From Janthinobacterium fluminis (GTDB lineage: Bacteria > Pseudomonadota > Gammaproteobacteria > Burkholderiales > Burkholderiaceae_D): a stretch of 64,000 bases of DNA. The first letter of the stretch is position 1. Each line of letters opens with the position of its first letter. The stretch spans positions 248,001 to 312,000 of the forward strand of contig NZ_JAQQXR010000001.1 of the NCBI RefSeq assembly GCF_028595325.1, read 5' to 3'. The notes under the pieces were generated by a model, which worked only from the letters and a program-made list of their open reading frames with translations, was not told where the DNA came from and made no database searches. Positions 1-9,304 of the stretch are shown piece after piece. The translations under genes and the position numbers were made by a program.

Positions 1-114
1 GAGGACAGCGCCGTGAGCCTGTTCCAGCGCGCCGACGAGGCGCTGCAGGCGGCCAAGCAGGGCGGCCGCAACCGCGTCGCCGAGGCCGCCGCCGTCGGCC
101 CGCTGGACGTGTAA
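1..114 (+). CDS. C-terminal end of a GGDEF diguanylate cyclase (partial)
   Basis: Open from the first base to the TAA at 112-114. The 37 visible residues contain the closing motif of GGDEF domains (ADEALQAAKQGGRNRV, the helix that follows the last beta strand), so this is the end of a protein that makes cyclic di-GMP. The catalytic GG(D/E)EF loop and any sensor domain lie upstream of the window and cannot be judged. Confidence 0.75.
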   Translation, partial: EDSAVSLFQRADEALQAAKQGGRNRVAEAAAVGPLDV

Positions 115-302
115 GCGCCCGCCGGTTGCGGGACGGCGCGGCCCGGGCATCCGGCCGCTCCGATTCTGTCGCTTTTTCCTTCCCTCCATCCCCAAAAAAC
201 AGTATAAATCAATCATGTCACCGGGACGTCATATGGCCGGTGTAATGTCACAGGTTTGTCAATGGAAGCCTTCCCAGGTCACTACAAATATAAGAGGCTG
301 GT

Positions 303-1760
303 ATGTATGCTGCGGTTGATTTAGGTTCCAACAGTTTTCGCCTGCACATCGGCAAGCACGACGGCGAGACTATCCGCGTGCTCAAGAGCGTGCGCGACCC
401 GATCCGCCTGGCCGCCGGCCTGGACGCGAACGGCAACCTGACGGAGGCGGCGATGCAGGGCGCGCTGGCCTGTCTGAAGAGTTTCCGCGCCATCCTGGCC
501 GGCTACCAGCTGGAGGCCGTGCGCGTCGTGGCGACGTCGGCCATGCGCGTGGCGCGCAACGGCGGCATTTTCCTGCCGCTGGCCGAGCAGGCCATCGGCT
601 ACCCGATCGAAATCATCTCGGGCGAGGAGGAGGGCCGCCTGATCTACATGGGCGTGGCCAACTCGCTGGCCCAGCCGGGCGAGCGCCGCCTCGTCATGGA
701 CATCGGCGGCGGCTCCACCGAGCTCATTCTCGGGCGCGGCCAGGACATCGAGCGGGTCGAGTCGTTCTCGCTCGGCACCGTCAAGCAGAGCCTGTCGTTC
801 TTCGTCGGCGGCCACATCGACGCGCCCTCGTTCGAGGCGGCCATCCTGTCGGCGCGCAGCCATTTCGAGGACGCCGCGCCGCCCTACCACCCGCAGCACT
901 GGAAGAACGCCTACGGCTCCTCGGGCACGATCCGCACCATCGCCGACATCATCGCGAAGAACAATCTGGGCGGCGGCACGCTGTCCGGCCCCGGCCTGGA
1001 CGCGCTGAAGCGCCGCTTCATCGAGTTCGGCCACGTCGGCAAGATCGACATGCCGGGCCTGAGGCCGGACCGCGCCGGCACCATCGTCGGCGGCCTGGCG
1101 ATCCTGATCGCGCTGGTGCGCGAGCTCGACATCGACGTGATGGCGCCGATCGAGGCGGGCCTGCGCATGGGCGTGATGTGGGATTTGTACCTGCGCTCGA
1201 CCAAGCGCGACCGGCGCGAACAGTCGGTCCAGGCTTATCTGCAGAAATTTCACGTCGACGCCACGCGCGCCCACCGCGTCGCCGAGAACGCCGTCGCCAT
1301 GTACGGCCAGCTCAAGCCCGCTTCGGACACGCTGAGCAAATGCCTGCGCTGGAGCGGCCTGCTGCACGAAGTCGGCATGGTCGTGTCGCAGACGGGCTAC
1401 CACAAGCACGCCGCCTATATCGTCGAAAACGCCGATCTGCCGGGCTTCACGACGCGCGAACAAAAAACCATGAGCAGGCTGATCCTGGCGCAAAAGGGCA
1501 ATCTGCGCAAAATCAGCGACGCGCTGACCGATCCCGACTTCGCCAAGGCCGTGCTGGCGCTGCGCCTGGCGATTTTGTTCATGCACGCGCGCATCGAGGC
1601 CGACTACAGCGAGTTGCGCCTGCGCATGAAGAGCCGCATCGAGCTGGAAATCAAGCGCGACTGGGTGGCCCACCATCCGACGGTGTCGTTCTGGATGGAG
1701 AAGGAACAGGAGCTGTGGGATGAGGTCGGAGTCGACTTCAGCATACGCGCAAGCGCATAA
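303..1760 (+). CDS. ppx: Exopolyphosphatase, Ppx/GppA family
   Basis: 485 residues. It has the ASKHA-fold phosphatase landmarks in order: DLGSNSFRLHI at the N-terminus (phosphate-1 loop), TSAMRVARNG, the EIISGEEEGRLIYMGV segment near residue 103, the second phosphate loop VMDIGGGSTELILG near 128, and SFSLGTVKQS. The C-terminal third carries an HD-like helical domain (LLHEVGMVVSQTGYHKH). Members release terminal phosphate from inorganic polyphosphate and/or hydrolyse pppGpp; which of the two cannot be told from sequence alone. The start is supported by AAGAGG five bases before the ATG. It stands alone with no obvious ppk in the window. Confidence 0.9.
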   Translation: MYAAVDLGSNSFRLHIGKHDGETIRVLKSVRDPIRLAAGLDANGNLTEAAMQGALACLKSFRAILAGYQLEAVRVVATSAMRVARNGGIFLPLAEQAIGYPIEIISGEEEGRLIYMGVANSLAQPGERRLVMDIGGGSTELILGRGQDIERVESFSLGTVKQSLSFFVGGHIDAPSFEAAILSARSHFEDAAPPYHPQHWKNAYGSSGTIRTIADIIAKNNLGGGTLSGPGLDALKRRFIEFGHVGKIDMPGLRPDRAGTIVGGLAILIALVRELDIDVMAPIEAGLRMGVMWDLYLRSTKRDRREQSVQAYLQKFHVDATRAHRVAENAVAMYGQLKPASDTLSKCLRWSGLLHEVGMVVSQTGYHKHAAYIVENADLPGFTTREQKTMSRLILAQKGNLRKISDALTDPDFAKAVLALRLAILFMHARIEADYSELRLRMKSRIELEIKRDWVAHHPTVSFWMEKEQELWDEVGVDFSIRASA

Positions 1761-1875
1761 GCGCAAGCGAAAAAACGCAAAAGCAAGGCCGGATCAGGAA
1801 TTTTTTGATGTGGATCAAGCAAGTTTTCCACGTATGGTATATATTGTTTATATTATTTACTAAAATGGAAGCCAG

Positions 1876-2547
1876 ATGAACAAAGTCACCGCATTGAAAC
1901 CGGCGCAGTCGCCTGTCGCCGCCGCCAACGAGCCGGCCGTCGTAGCCAACGGCCAAGGCTCGCCGTTCCCGACCAGCGCGTCGATCAACGCCACAGTCGC
2001 CAAGGCGGCGCCCAAGCGTGCCCCGGCCAAGGCGCCCGCCGCGGCGAAAGCGGCCGTGAAGCCGTTGCCGGCCGTCGCCAAGGCCAAACCGGCCGCCAAG
2101 CCGGTGGCCAAGCCGGTGGCGAAAGTCGCGCCGGCCAAGGTGGTCGCCAAAGCGGCGCCGCTCAAGGCCGCGCCGAAAGCCGTCGTCAAAGCCAAGCCGG
2201 CCCCCGCCAAGGCGGCCCCGGCGAAGCTCAAGCCAGCCGCCAAACCGGCTGCCAAGGCCGCCACGAAGCCTGTGGTGAAGGCGGCGGCGAAGGTCGAGGT
2301 AGCGGCGCCAAGCAAGGAAAAACTGCGCAAGCCGAAACTGGTGCGCGACAGCTTCACGATGCCGGAGGCGGAGTACGCGGTGTTGGGCCAGGTGAAGAAA
2401 AACTGCCTGAAAGCCGGTTTCGAGATCAAGAAAAGCGAATTGTTGCGCATCGGCGTGGCCCTGATCAGCCAGATCGACCTGGCGACGCTGCAGAACGTGT
2501 TGGCCGGCTTGCCGCAGTTGAAAACGGGGCGTCCAAAGAAGGATTGA
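1876..2547 (+). CDS. Histone-H1-like Ala/Lys/Pro-rich protein with a conserved C-terminal domain
   Basis: 223 residues. Roughly residues 35-150 are a low-complexity tract of KAAPAK/AKPAAKPV-type units, strongly basic and resembling the tails of bacterial H1-like proteins (AlgP/HctB/BpH1 type). The last 70 residues form a compact, non-repetitive region (LVRDSFTMPEAEYAVLGQVK, then a helix-rich segment ending GRPKKD) that resembles a ribbon-helix-helix-like DNA-binding module. A nucleoid-associated or DNA-binding role is inferred from composition. The repeat length probably varies between strains. The start follows GGAAG at a good distance, after an AT-rich stretch (1820-1865) that is a likely promoter. 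Confidence 0.7.
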   Translation: MNKVTALKPAQSPVAAANEPAVVANGQGSPFPTSASINATVAKAAPKRAPAKAPAAAKAAVKPLPAVAKAKPAAKPVAKPVAKVAPAKVVAKAAPLKAAPKAVVKAKPAPAKAAPAKLKPAAKPAAKAATKPVVKAAAKVEVAAPSKEKLRKPKLVRDSFTMPEAEYAVLGQVKKNCLKAGFEIKKSELLRIGVALISQIDLATLQNVLAGLPQLKTGRPKKD

Positions 2548-2634
2548 TGTGCGTCAGGAAAATGATGGGCGCATGTCATTTTCTTGACATATTTAACTAG
2601 TACGCTTGCTTCGTCTCTATAACAAGGATGAAGC

Positions 2635-3396
2635 ATGCAAAACTTAATCGCCTCGGCCGAAGTCAAGGCCAACTCGGTCAAACTGGTCCTCAGTGTGGCC
2701 AGCACGGCTGAAGAGCTGCGCGAAGTGCAGCGCCTGCGTTATAAGGTGTTTATCGAGACGATGGGCTTGACGGCGCTGATCCGGGAGGACGGCCTCGATT
2801 GCGACGAGTTCGACGAGCACTGCGACCATCTGATCGTGCGCGACGCCGACACGCTGAAAGTGGTCGGCACCTACCGCGTGCTGAGCGCGGCGCGGGCCGG
2901 CAAAATCGGCCGCCTGTACTCCGAGAACGAATTCGACCTGGGGCGCCTGAACAACGTGCGCAGCCGCATGGTCGAAGCGGGGCGCGCCTGTATCCATCCG
3001 AAGTACCGCGGCGGAAGCGTCATCATGCTGCTCTGGTCCGGTCTGGCCGAATACATGCGCCGCGAACGCTGCGACTATCTGGTCGGCTGCGCCAGTATCA
3101 GCCTGGCCGACGGCGGGCACAATGCGGTGGCGGTGTACCAGGCGCTGGCGGGCAAGCACATGGCGCCGTCCGAGTATCGCGTGACGCCGCATCTGCCATT
3201 CCCTATCCATCAGGTGGAAGCGGCGCTGAAGCCGCAGGTGCCGCCGCTGATCAAGGGCTACCTGCGCTCCGGCGCGTGGATTTGCGGCGAACCGGCGTGG
3301 GATCCCGACTTCGAAAGCGCCGACATCTTTTTGATGATGCCGCTGGCGAATCTGGATGAGCGCTACGCCAAGCATTATGGTGTCGTCACGGCCTGA
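2635..3396 (+). CDS. GNAT acyltransferase, OlsB / N-acyl amino acid synthase-like
   Basis: 253 residues. The N-terminal half has the acyl-homoserine-lactone-synthase/hemolysin-type GNAT signature: EEVQRLRYKVF-like helix (REVQRLRYKVFIETMG at 31-46), then VVGTYRVLSAARAG and VEAGRACIHPKYRGGSVIMLLW, the acyl-donor loop. Family members such as OlsB transfer a 3-hydroxyacyl chain from ACP to the alpha-amino group of ornithine, the first step of ornithine lipid synthesis. No OlsA-type partner is adjacent, so the substrate amino acid is not settled. The start has AAGGATG upstream. It is preceded by a possible TTGACA element at 2584. Confidence 0.72.
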   Translation: MQNLIASAEVKANSVKLVLSVASTAEELREVQRLRYKVFIETMGLTALIREDGLDCDEFDEHCDHLIVRDADTLKVVGTYRVLSAARAGKIGRLYSENEFDLGRLNNVRSRMVEAGRACIHPKYRGGSVIMLLWSGLAEYMRRERCDYLVGCASISLADGGHNAVAVYQALAGKHMAPSEYRVTPHLPFPIHQVEAALKPQVPPLIKGYLRSGAWICGEPAWDPDFESADIFLMMPLANLDERYAKHYGVVTA

Positions 3397-3448
3397 TGCC
3401 GGGAATGGGGGCCGCGGCGACGCCGCCGGCCCCGCCGCCTTGGCGCCG

Positions 3449-6400
3449 TTACGGCAGCGGCAGCTGCGCCACGAAGGCCAGCAAGGCCGTCCGCAGGCGC
3501 GCCTCGATGCTGCCCTCGGCGGCCTGCGGCGGCAGCATCTCCAGCATGAACTGCACCTGCACCGCCAGCGCCTCCGGTTCGCCGATCGAGCCGTAGCGGC
3601 GTAGCGCGTCGAGGTACAGCGCCACCACTTTTTGCCGCTCGGCGGCGTCGAACACGGGGCCGTCCGGCGGCCCCTCGTAGCTGGCCCACAGCGCGGCGAT
3701 CAGCGCGCTCTCGACTTCGACGCAGATGTCGGCCGCCTTGCGCTCCTCGGCGTAGCGCTGGTGCGCGTTGGCCAGCGCCCCCTGCAGCAGCCGGGCCAGG
3801 CCGGGCCGCAATTCGCGCCAGGCGTCCTCGTTGCCGGCCGCCTTCAGCAGCAGCGCGCCGACCAGCGCGTTGAAGACGACCTCGTAGTCGCCCGCGCCGC
3901 TGCGCAGCTCCGACTCGCGCAGCGCGCGCCGGTAGGCCGCCGTCATCGCCAGCAGCGCCGCCTCCGGCGCCTGGCCGCGCAGCCGCGCCAGGCGCGCCCG
4001 CAGCTTCCAGTAGCGCCCCAGCAGCGCCAGCCGCTGCGCCGTCGGCGCCAGCTCGATCAGCAGTTCCAGGCGCTGGCGGCCGCTTTGCATCAGCGCCTCG
4101 CCGGCGGCCGGCGCCGGCGCCGCCGGCCGTTCCACGCCGTCGCCGACGGCCACGCCCAGCAGCGCCGCGCCCTGCGCCACTTCGAGCTGGGCCAGGTGTT
4201 CGAGCGCGTGCATGGTCAGCATGCCGTCGCCGGCGCTCTGCGCGGCGCGGTAGTGCTCGATGGCGCGCAGCGTGTTGTCCAGCCCCGCCAGGTCGGCGCG
4301 GATCGCCGCCATCTTTTCGCGGATGTCGGCGTCGCCGAAAAAGCGCATGCGCGCCGCCTCCTCGATGCTTTGCAGGCGGTCCTGGATGGACTGGCGCCGC
4401 GCCGCGTCGCCGCCGGCGATGCGCGCGTGCAGCGTCTCCAGGTCGGCCAGCAACTGGCCGTGGTAGCGGTAGTCGGGGGCGCGCCACTGCTTCGTTTCCG
4501 TGTTGGGGAAGCGGTAGTGGTCGTCGCCGTAGGCCTGGTAGGCGCCCCAGGTGTTCGAGGCCGGGTAGCGCAGGAAGGTCGCCTCGCGCGCCAGCCGCAC
4601 GGCGTCGCCGAAGTATTCGCCGCTCATCATGCCCTGGTAGAAGCTGCGCGCGAAGACGCTGGCGGCCTGGTCGTCGATGCGCCAGCCGGCCGCGATGACG
4701 GCCTTCGAGCCCATTTCGATGAAGGCCGTGGCCAGGTTGGCGGCCAGCTTGGACCACGGCGCGGCCGCGTCCGGGCGCATGTCGCCGAGGTGGCAGCAGT
4801 TGATGAAGACGAATTGCGGCACGCGTTTGAGCTTGCTGATCTGGGCCGCCGTCAGGCGCGTCTTCGGCCCCAGCACCAGGCCGGTGAGCGGCGTGCCGGG
4901 GCCTTCCACCTCGCCGTGGCCGGCCAGGTGGATGGCGAAGTATTTTTCGTCGAACAGGTGCACCAGCACTTGCTGCGCCTTGGGCCGGTACAGGTCGACG
5001 ACGCTGTAGCCGTTGCTGCTGAACAGGCGCGCGACCTCCTGCGCCTCGGCCTGGGCGGCGGCCAGTTCGTTCATGCCGGAATCCGTGTCGCCGACCACCA
5101 GCACGCTGTTCGACTGCGGGCTCAGGCCGCGCGGGCGCTCGCGCGGCGTGGCCAGCTGGCGCACCATGCCGATGCGCGTGGCCAGCGGGCTTTCCTCGCT
5201 GTCGGCCTCGTCGCGCATCAGCTCCCACGGGTAGATGGCCGCGCTCTGGTCGACGGCCAGGATCAGGCCGCGCATTTCGGGAATCGCCGCCTTCAGGCTG
5301 TTGGGCAGCATCAGCTCGTACAGGGCGCGCGACAGGCCCGGCTGGTCGGTGGTGTTGTCGGTGGCGTCGAGGATCAGGCCGTCGACGGCCTGGCGCTGGT
5401 TGGGCTCCTCGTCGACGCTGTTGTGGGCGCGGTCCGTCACCAGCGTGAAGCGCAGCGCGCCCGAGGTGTCGGCGGCGACGATGTGGACGCGGCGCCAGCC
5501 GTTGTCGCCCGACAGCGCCGGCAGCACGCGCCGGTAGCCGCCGGGGCTGTGCTTGATGCGGCCGTCGAAGGCCAGCGCGCTCTGGTAGCGCGCCTCGCAC
5601 ATGATGTGTTCGAGGGCGCCGGCGGCGGCGATGGCGCGCGCCTCCGACTGCTCGTAGACGCTGATGTGGCGGATGCGGCTGCGCAGGCCGGCGTCTTCGA
5701 GGCGGCGGTTGGCGGCGCGCAGGCCGTCGACCAGCGAGCGGATGCACAGGGCGATGCTGAGGCCGCCGTAGCCGGAGCCCGACAGCAGGCTGGCCACGCG
5801 CAGGCCCGGCTCGGCGGCGTCGGCGTCGCCGCCCGCATCCGTCTGCGGCGGGCAGGGGCCGGCGTTGTGCTGGGCCTGCTGCAACTGCTCCTTCGCGCAC
5901 GCGTACTCGACCAGGCCGCCGGCGAAGGCGCGCGTCAGCTCGCCCGGCGTCAGCTCGCCCAGCGCGCCCAGGCCGATGACGATGGCGCCGCCGGGCCGGC
6001 GCGCGCGCTCCTGTTGCAGCACGACGACGGCTTCGTCGGGGGTTTGCGGGAAGCGCCCCAGCGCGTAGATTTGCCGCAGGCGGCCGTCCAGCAGGCGGTC
6101 GAGGAAGGACATGCTGCCGCGCAGCGACTCGTAGGCGTAGCTGCCGGTGAGCACGGGGACGTCGGCCGTGGCCATGCTGCCGTGGATGATGTCGAGCTTG
6201 ACGCGCTCGGGCGGCGCCGGCTGGGCCAGCGCCGGCCGGGCGCCGCCGATGGCCGCCGCCAGCACCTCCTGCGCCGTCGGGTAGAGCGGCGCGGCGCCGC
6301 CTAGGCGGGCGCGGAACTGCGCCGCGCCGCCGCCGCCCAGCAGCGTCGGCGGCGTGTCCGGCAACAGCAGCGTGTGGCCCGTTTCCAGCAATTGCTGGTA

Positions 6401-8986
6401 GGCCGGGTAGGCGTCCTTCTTCAGCAGCAAATCGCCGTGCGCGGCCGCCACATGCCAGGCCCGCACGCCGGGCGGCACGGCGCCGTCCCAGGCGACCCGG
6501 CCGTCGCCCTCGAAGCCGTAGGCGATTTCGATGCTGGCGTCGCGCAGGCGCAGCGCCAGCGCCGTCTCGGCGCAGCCGGCCAGGTAGCTGCAGTGCTGCG
6601 GGTCCAGCGGCGCCTCGGCCAGCAGCGCGACGGTGGCGCGGGCCTGCTCCAGCGCCTGCGCCTGCGGCGCCTGCCAGCCGTCCGGCAGGGCGGCGCCGGC
6701 GTCGGCCTCGGCCCAGGCTTGCCAGGTGGCGGCGTCGAAGTAGTCGTTGCCGTCGCCGCAGGCGCCCGCCTCGGGCGGCCACGGCAGCATCTCCAGCACG
6801 CCGGGAAAGGCCCGCACGAAGCCGAGGAATTGGCGCAGCGGGTGGCGCCAGCCTATCCAGCTGCCCAGCATCTGCACCAGCTCGTCGCGCCCCAGCAGCA
6901 CGGCCGCCATCGCGTGCGAGCCGCGGTTCGGCGTGCCCACCTGCAGCAGGCGGCTGCCGGGGATGGCGGCGAAGCGCGGCCAGCGCTCCTTGAGCGCCAG
7001 CCGCGCCACCAGCCCGCCCATCGAATGGCCGACGATGCGCAGCGGCTGGCCGCGTTTCTCGGCGTCGGCCAGCGCCGCGTCCAGCACGGGCAGGAAGGCG
7101 GCGCTGGCGGCGCGCAGCGACAGCCGCCAGTCGTAGGTGAAGGGGCGCACCTCCTGGCTCAGCGCGAGGAACTGGGCGAACTGCTCGTAGTAGGGCTCGA
7201 CCCAGCCGGCGCTGCCGATGTTGGGCTGGCCGACGGCCAGGCGCTCGATCTGGCCCTCGACCAGGTTGACGGGGTCGAACCAGACGCGGCTGGCGCCCAC
7301 CTGCAGGTGGCTGCCCATGATGCCGGGCAGCAGCAGCACGATGGGCGCGCCGTCGCGCCGCTTCGGCGCCTCGCCGCCGCGGGCGATCAGGCCGTGCTCG
7401 GGCGCCGGCAAGCTCTGGAAGGCGCTGTCGTCGCCGCCCAGCGCCTGCAGCACGGCGGCGGCCGAGGCGGGCCGCTCGAAATAGTTCAGGTGGTGCACGC
7501 GCGGGCCGCTGAGGAAGGCTTGCCGCACCGCCTGCTGGCGCGCGGCGCCGCCCGTCATCGAGGCCGTGTTGACGATCAGGTCGCTCTGGCCGCCATAGAA
7601 AATCTCGGCGGCGCTGTCGGCCAGCCACTTCAACAGGCCGTCGCCGCTGAAGTCGCCGGCGACGACGTGCAGGGGGCTGTTGACGCGCACGTCGGGCGCG
7701 TTCAGCAGCGCCACCAGGGGCGCGTCCGGCATCATCGCCTCGATGCCGGGCAGCACGCGCGCGTCGCAGCGCTGCTGCACCAGGGCCAGCAGAAAGGAGC
7801 TGCCGACGTCGAGCGCCTCGGCCAGCGGCGCCAGCGCCGGCTGCGCCAGGCTGGCGGCGCGCAGGCTGCCGCCGAGCAGGTTGAACATCACGCTGGCCCA
7901 GCGGTCCAGCCGGCCCGACACCAGCGTCGTGCCGCGCGCCGGGCAGGCGACGCGGACGAAGCGCTCGACGCGGATGGCGCGCCGCTTCAACTCCAGGTTC
8001 AGCTCGGCCAGGCGCGCCGCGTCCGCCTCGTGGCCGGGGCGCCCCGTCAGCGTCGCCTGGGCCGTGAAATGGTCGATATCGTGCTGGTTGAACGGTTCGC
8101 CGCCGACCGTGTTCTCGCTGAGGCGCTCGACGCCGTCGCCGGTCAGGTCGACGGCGCCGCGGCTGTCGCTGCGCTGGGCGCGCGCCAGCAGCTCGCCGAC
8201 CAGGCCGCCGCGCGAATGGCTGAGCAGGTGCAGCACCGCGCCCTGCGGCAACTGGTGCACCAGTTCCAGCGCGTTGGCGATCGGGCTGTCGGTCAGCGTG
8301 CGGTGCTCGAAAGCATAGATGCGGTTGCCGTACAGCGCGCCCAGTTGCGCCGCCAGGCCGGCCGCCCACAGGCCGCCGAAGGTCGCCTCGGTCGACGAGG
8401 CCGTGCCGTGCAAGAGCAGCAGCAGCGGTTCGCGGGCCGGCGTCAGCGCGCTCACCGGCGTCAGCTCCCAGCGCTCGGTGGCGCAGCGGTACAGGCCGAG
8501 GCGGTGCTCCAGCTGGCGGTCCTGGAAGGCGCCGGCGGCGGCCAGCGCCGTCATGCCGCCGGCGCCGCTGCGGTAGATGCGCAGCGCCTTCAGCGTCCAC
8601 GCGCCGAGGCCGCCGCGGCGGCCGCCGGCCGGCAGGTGCGGGCCGCTGGGGCGCAGCGCCAGGCCGACCGTCAGGCGGGCCGGGCCGGCGCCGCCGGCGT
8701 CGGCGGGCGGGCCGAGGTAGCGCGGCAGGTCGTCGCCGGCGGCCAGCAGGCGCGTGCCGTCGTTGAGGATCAGCTCGACGACGTCGGCCGCGCCGACGGC
8801 CACCGTGACCTCCTCGCTGCCCAGGCCGCGCGCGCCCGACAGCACATAGGTGTCGCTGCGCCATTCGGGGGCGATGTGGCTGTCGTCGACGCTGGCGTGG
8901 GGGTCGCGCGTGAGCGTCAGCAGCAGCGGCGCGGCGGCCGCTGAGGGGGGCGGGGCGGACGGCCCGGCCGGGTTCGAGGCATCCAT
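3449..8986 (-). CDS. Giant CHAT-protease protein with two alpha/beta-hydrolase (lipase-like) domains
   Basis: 1,845 residues. In order: an Ala-rich N-terminus; a first alpha/beta-hydrolase with LLLLHGTASST near 189 and nucleophile elbow SHSRGG (Ser258); a second, LCAT/lipase-like hydrolase with LLPGIMGSHL at 552-561 and GHSMGG (Ser655); a region at about 930-1220 with GAIVIGLGALGELTPGELT, seen in other CHAT proteins; a CHAT domain with histidine in HLAGHGEVEG (His1357) and cysteine in FINCCHLGD (Cys1397/1398); and a helical, TPR-like tail. CHAT domains are caspase-like proteases, found in prokaryotic cell-death and defence systems but also elsewhere. No signal peptide or membrane segment is seen. 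The gene stands alone, flanked by a lipid-type acyltransferase and a small HTH gene. The start is weakly supported by its ribosome site; function is unknown. Confidence 0.85.
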   Translation of the reverse strand: MDASNPAGPSAPPPSAAAAPLLLTLTRDPHASVDDSHIAPEWRSDTYVLSGARGLGSEEVTVAVGAADVVELILNDGTRLLAAGDDLPRYLGPPADAGGAGPARLTVGLALRPSGPHLPAGGRRGGLGAWTLKALRIYRSGAGGMTALAAAGAFQDRQLEHRLGLYRCATERWELTPVSALTPAREPLLLLLHGTASSTEATFGGLWAAGLAAQLGALYGNRIYAFEHRTLTDSPIANALELVHQLPQGAVLHLLSHSRGGLVGELLARAQRSDSRGAVDLTGDGVERLSENTVGGEPFNQHDIDHFTAQATLTGRPGHEADAARLAELNLELKRRAIRVERFVRVACPARGTTLVSGRLDRWASVMFNLLGGSLRAASLAQPALAPLAEALDVGSSFLLALVQQRCDARVLPGIEAMMPDAPLVALLNAPDVRVNSPLHVVAGDFSGDGLLKWLADSAAEIFYGGQSDLIVNTASMTGGAARQQAVRQAFLSGPRVHHLNYFERPASAAAVLQALGGDDSAFQSLPAPEHGLIARGGEAPKRRDGAPIVLLLPGIMGSHLQVGASRVWFDPVNLVEGQIERLAVGQPNIGSAGWVEPYYEQFAQFLALSQEVRPFTYDWRLSLRAASAAFLPVLDAALADAEKRGQPLRIVGHSMGGLVARLALKERWPRFAAIPGSRLLQVGTPNRGSHAMAAVLLGRDELVQMLGSWIGWRHPLRQFLGFVRAFPGVLEMLPWPPEAGACGDGNDYFDAATWQAWAEADAGAALPDGWQAPQAQALEQARATVALLAEAPLDPQHCSYLAGCAETALALRLRDASIEIAYGFEGDGRVAWDGAVPPGVRAWHVAAAHGDLLLKKDAYPAYQQLLETGHTLLLPDTPPTLLGGGGAAQFRARLGGAAPLYPTAQEVLAAAIGGARPALAQPAPPERVKLDIIHGSMATADVPVLTGSYAYESLRGSMSFLDRLLDGRLRQIYALGRFPQTPDEAVVVLQQERARRPGGAIVIGLGALGELTPGELTRAFAGGLVEYACAKEQLQQAQHNAGPCPPQTDAGGDADAAEPGLRVASLLSGSGYGGLSIALCIRSLVDGLRAANRRLEDAGLRSRIRHISVYEQSEARAIAAAGALEHIMCEARYQSALAFDGRIKHSPGGYRRVLPALSGDNGWRRVHIVAADTSGALRFTLVTDRAHNSVDEEPNQRQAVDGLILDATDNTTDQPGLSRALYELMLPNSLKAAIPEMRGLILAVDQSAAIYPWELMRDEADSEESPLATRIGMVRQLATPRERPRGLSPQSNSVLVVGDTDSGMNELAAAQAEAQEVARLFSSNGYSVVDLYRPKAQQVLVHLFDEKYFAIHLAGHGEVEGPGTPLTGLVLGPKTRLTAAQISKLKRVPQFVFINCCHLGDMRPDAAAPWSKLAANLATAFIEMGSKAVIAAGWRIDDQAASVFARSFYQGMMSGEYFGDAVRLAREATFLRYPASNTWGAYQAYGDDHYRFPNTETKQWRAPDYRYHGQLLADLETLHARIAGGDAARRQSIQDRLQSIEEAARMRFFGDADIREKMAAIRADLAGLDNTLRAIEHYRAAQSAGDGMLTMHALEHLAQLEVAQGAALLGVAVGDGVERPAAPAPAAGEALMQSGRQRLELLIELAPTAQRLALLGRYWKLRARLARLRGQAPEAALLAMTAAYRRALRESELRSGAGDYEVVFNALVGALLLKAAGNEDAWRELRPGLARLLQGALANAHQRYAEERKAADICVEVESALIAALWASYEGPPDGPVFDAAERQKVVALYLDALRRYGSIGEPEALAVQVQFMLEMLPPQAAEGSIEARLRTALLAFVAQLPLP

Positions 8987-9304
8987 GGCGGCGCAGGCCG
9001 GGCGGCGGAAGTGGCGACTTCACTACCTTGGCCCGGCGACGCCGGGCCATCTTGAGCGGCATCAAGACGGCGTGCAAATGCAAGGGGATTGCGGCTAAAT
9101 GCAAATAAGAAGCATTACCTGGTCTGGGTACAGCGAGGGCTGGTTACGGCGGGCGGCGCGGTGGCCGGGAGGGGAGAACGTGCAGCGTTGTTTGGGCTGT
9201 CCGTCTAAGGTGTTGCGATAACTAGTCTGGCAGGGTCAAGCGCGTTGTTTTGGCGCCGTGGACCGTGATGCCGACGCCTGGCATGGCAGTGATCAGCTGG
9301 GCTG
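8987..9304. other. Intergenic region upstream of the giant CHAT gene
   Basis: 318 bases without a convincing gene. It holds a perfect 8-base-pair, 3-base-loop hairpin at 9030-9048 (GGCCCGGC/GCCGGGCC), which would lie in the 5' leader of the CHAT transcript about 45 bases before its start codon, and a smaller stem at about 9010-9023. The rest shows nothing I can assign; the promoter of the CHAT gene must lie here or the gene is read through from 9305-9592. Confidence 0.5.

Noticed and set aside
321..1766. Long antisense frame over ppx
   Set aside because: Composition bias only; the plus-strand frame has complete Ppx motifs.
3632..8944. Two very long reading frames antisense to the CHAT gene, and a 1,909-residue frame on the same strand
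   Set aside because: They show Arg/Ala/Gln/Gly-rich composition without any motif, as expected from shifted frames of a GC-rich gene; the 1,845-residue frame has two lipase and one CHAT domain.
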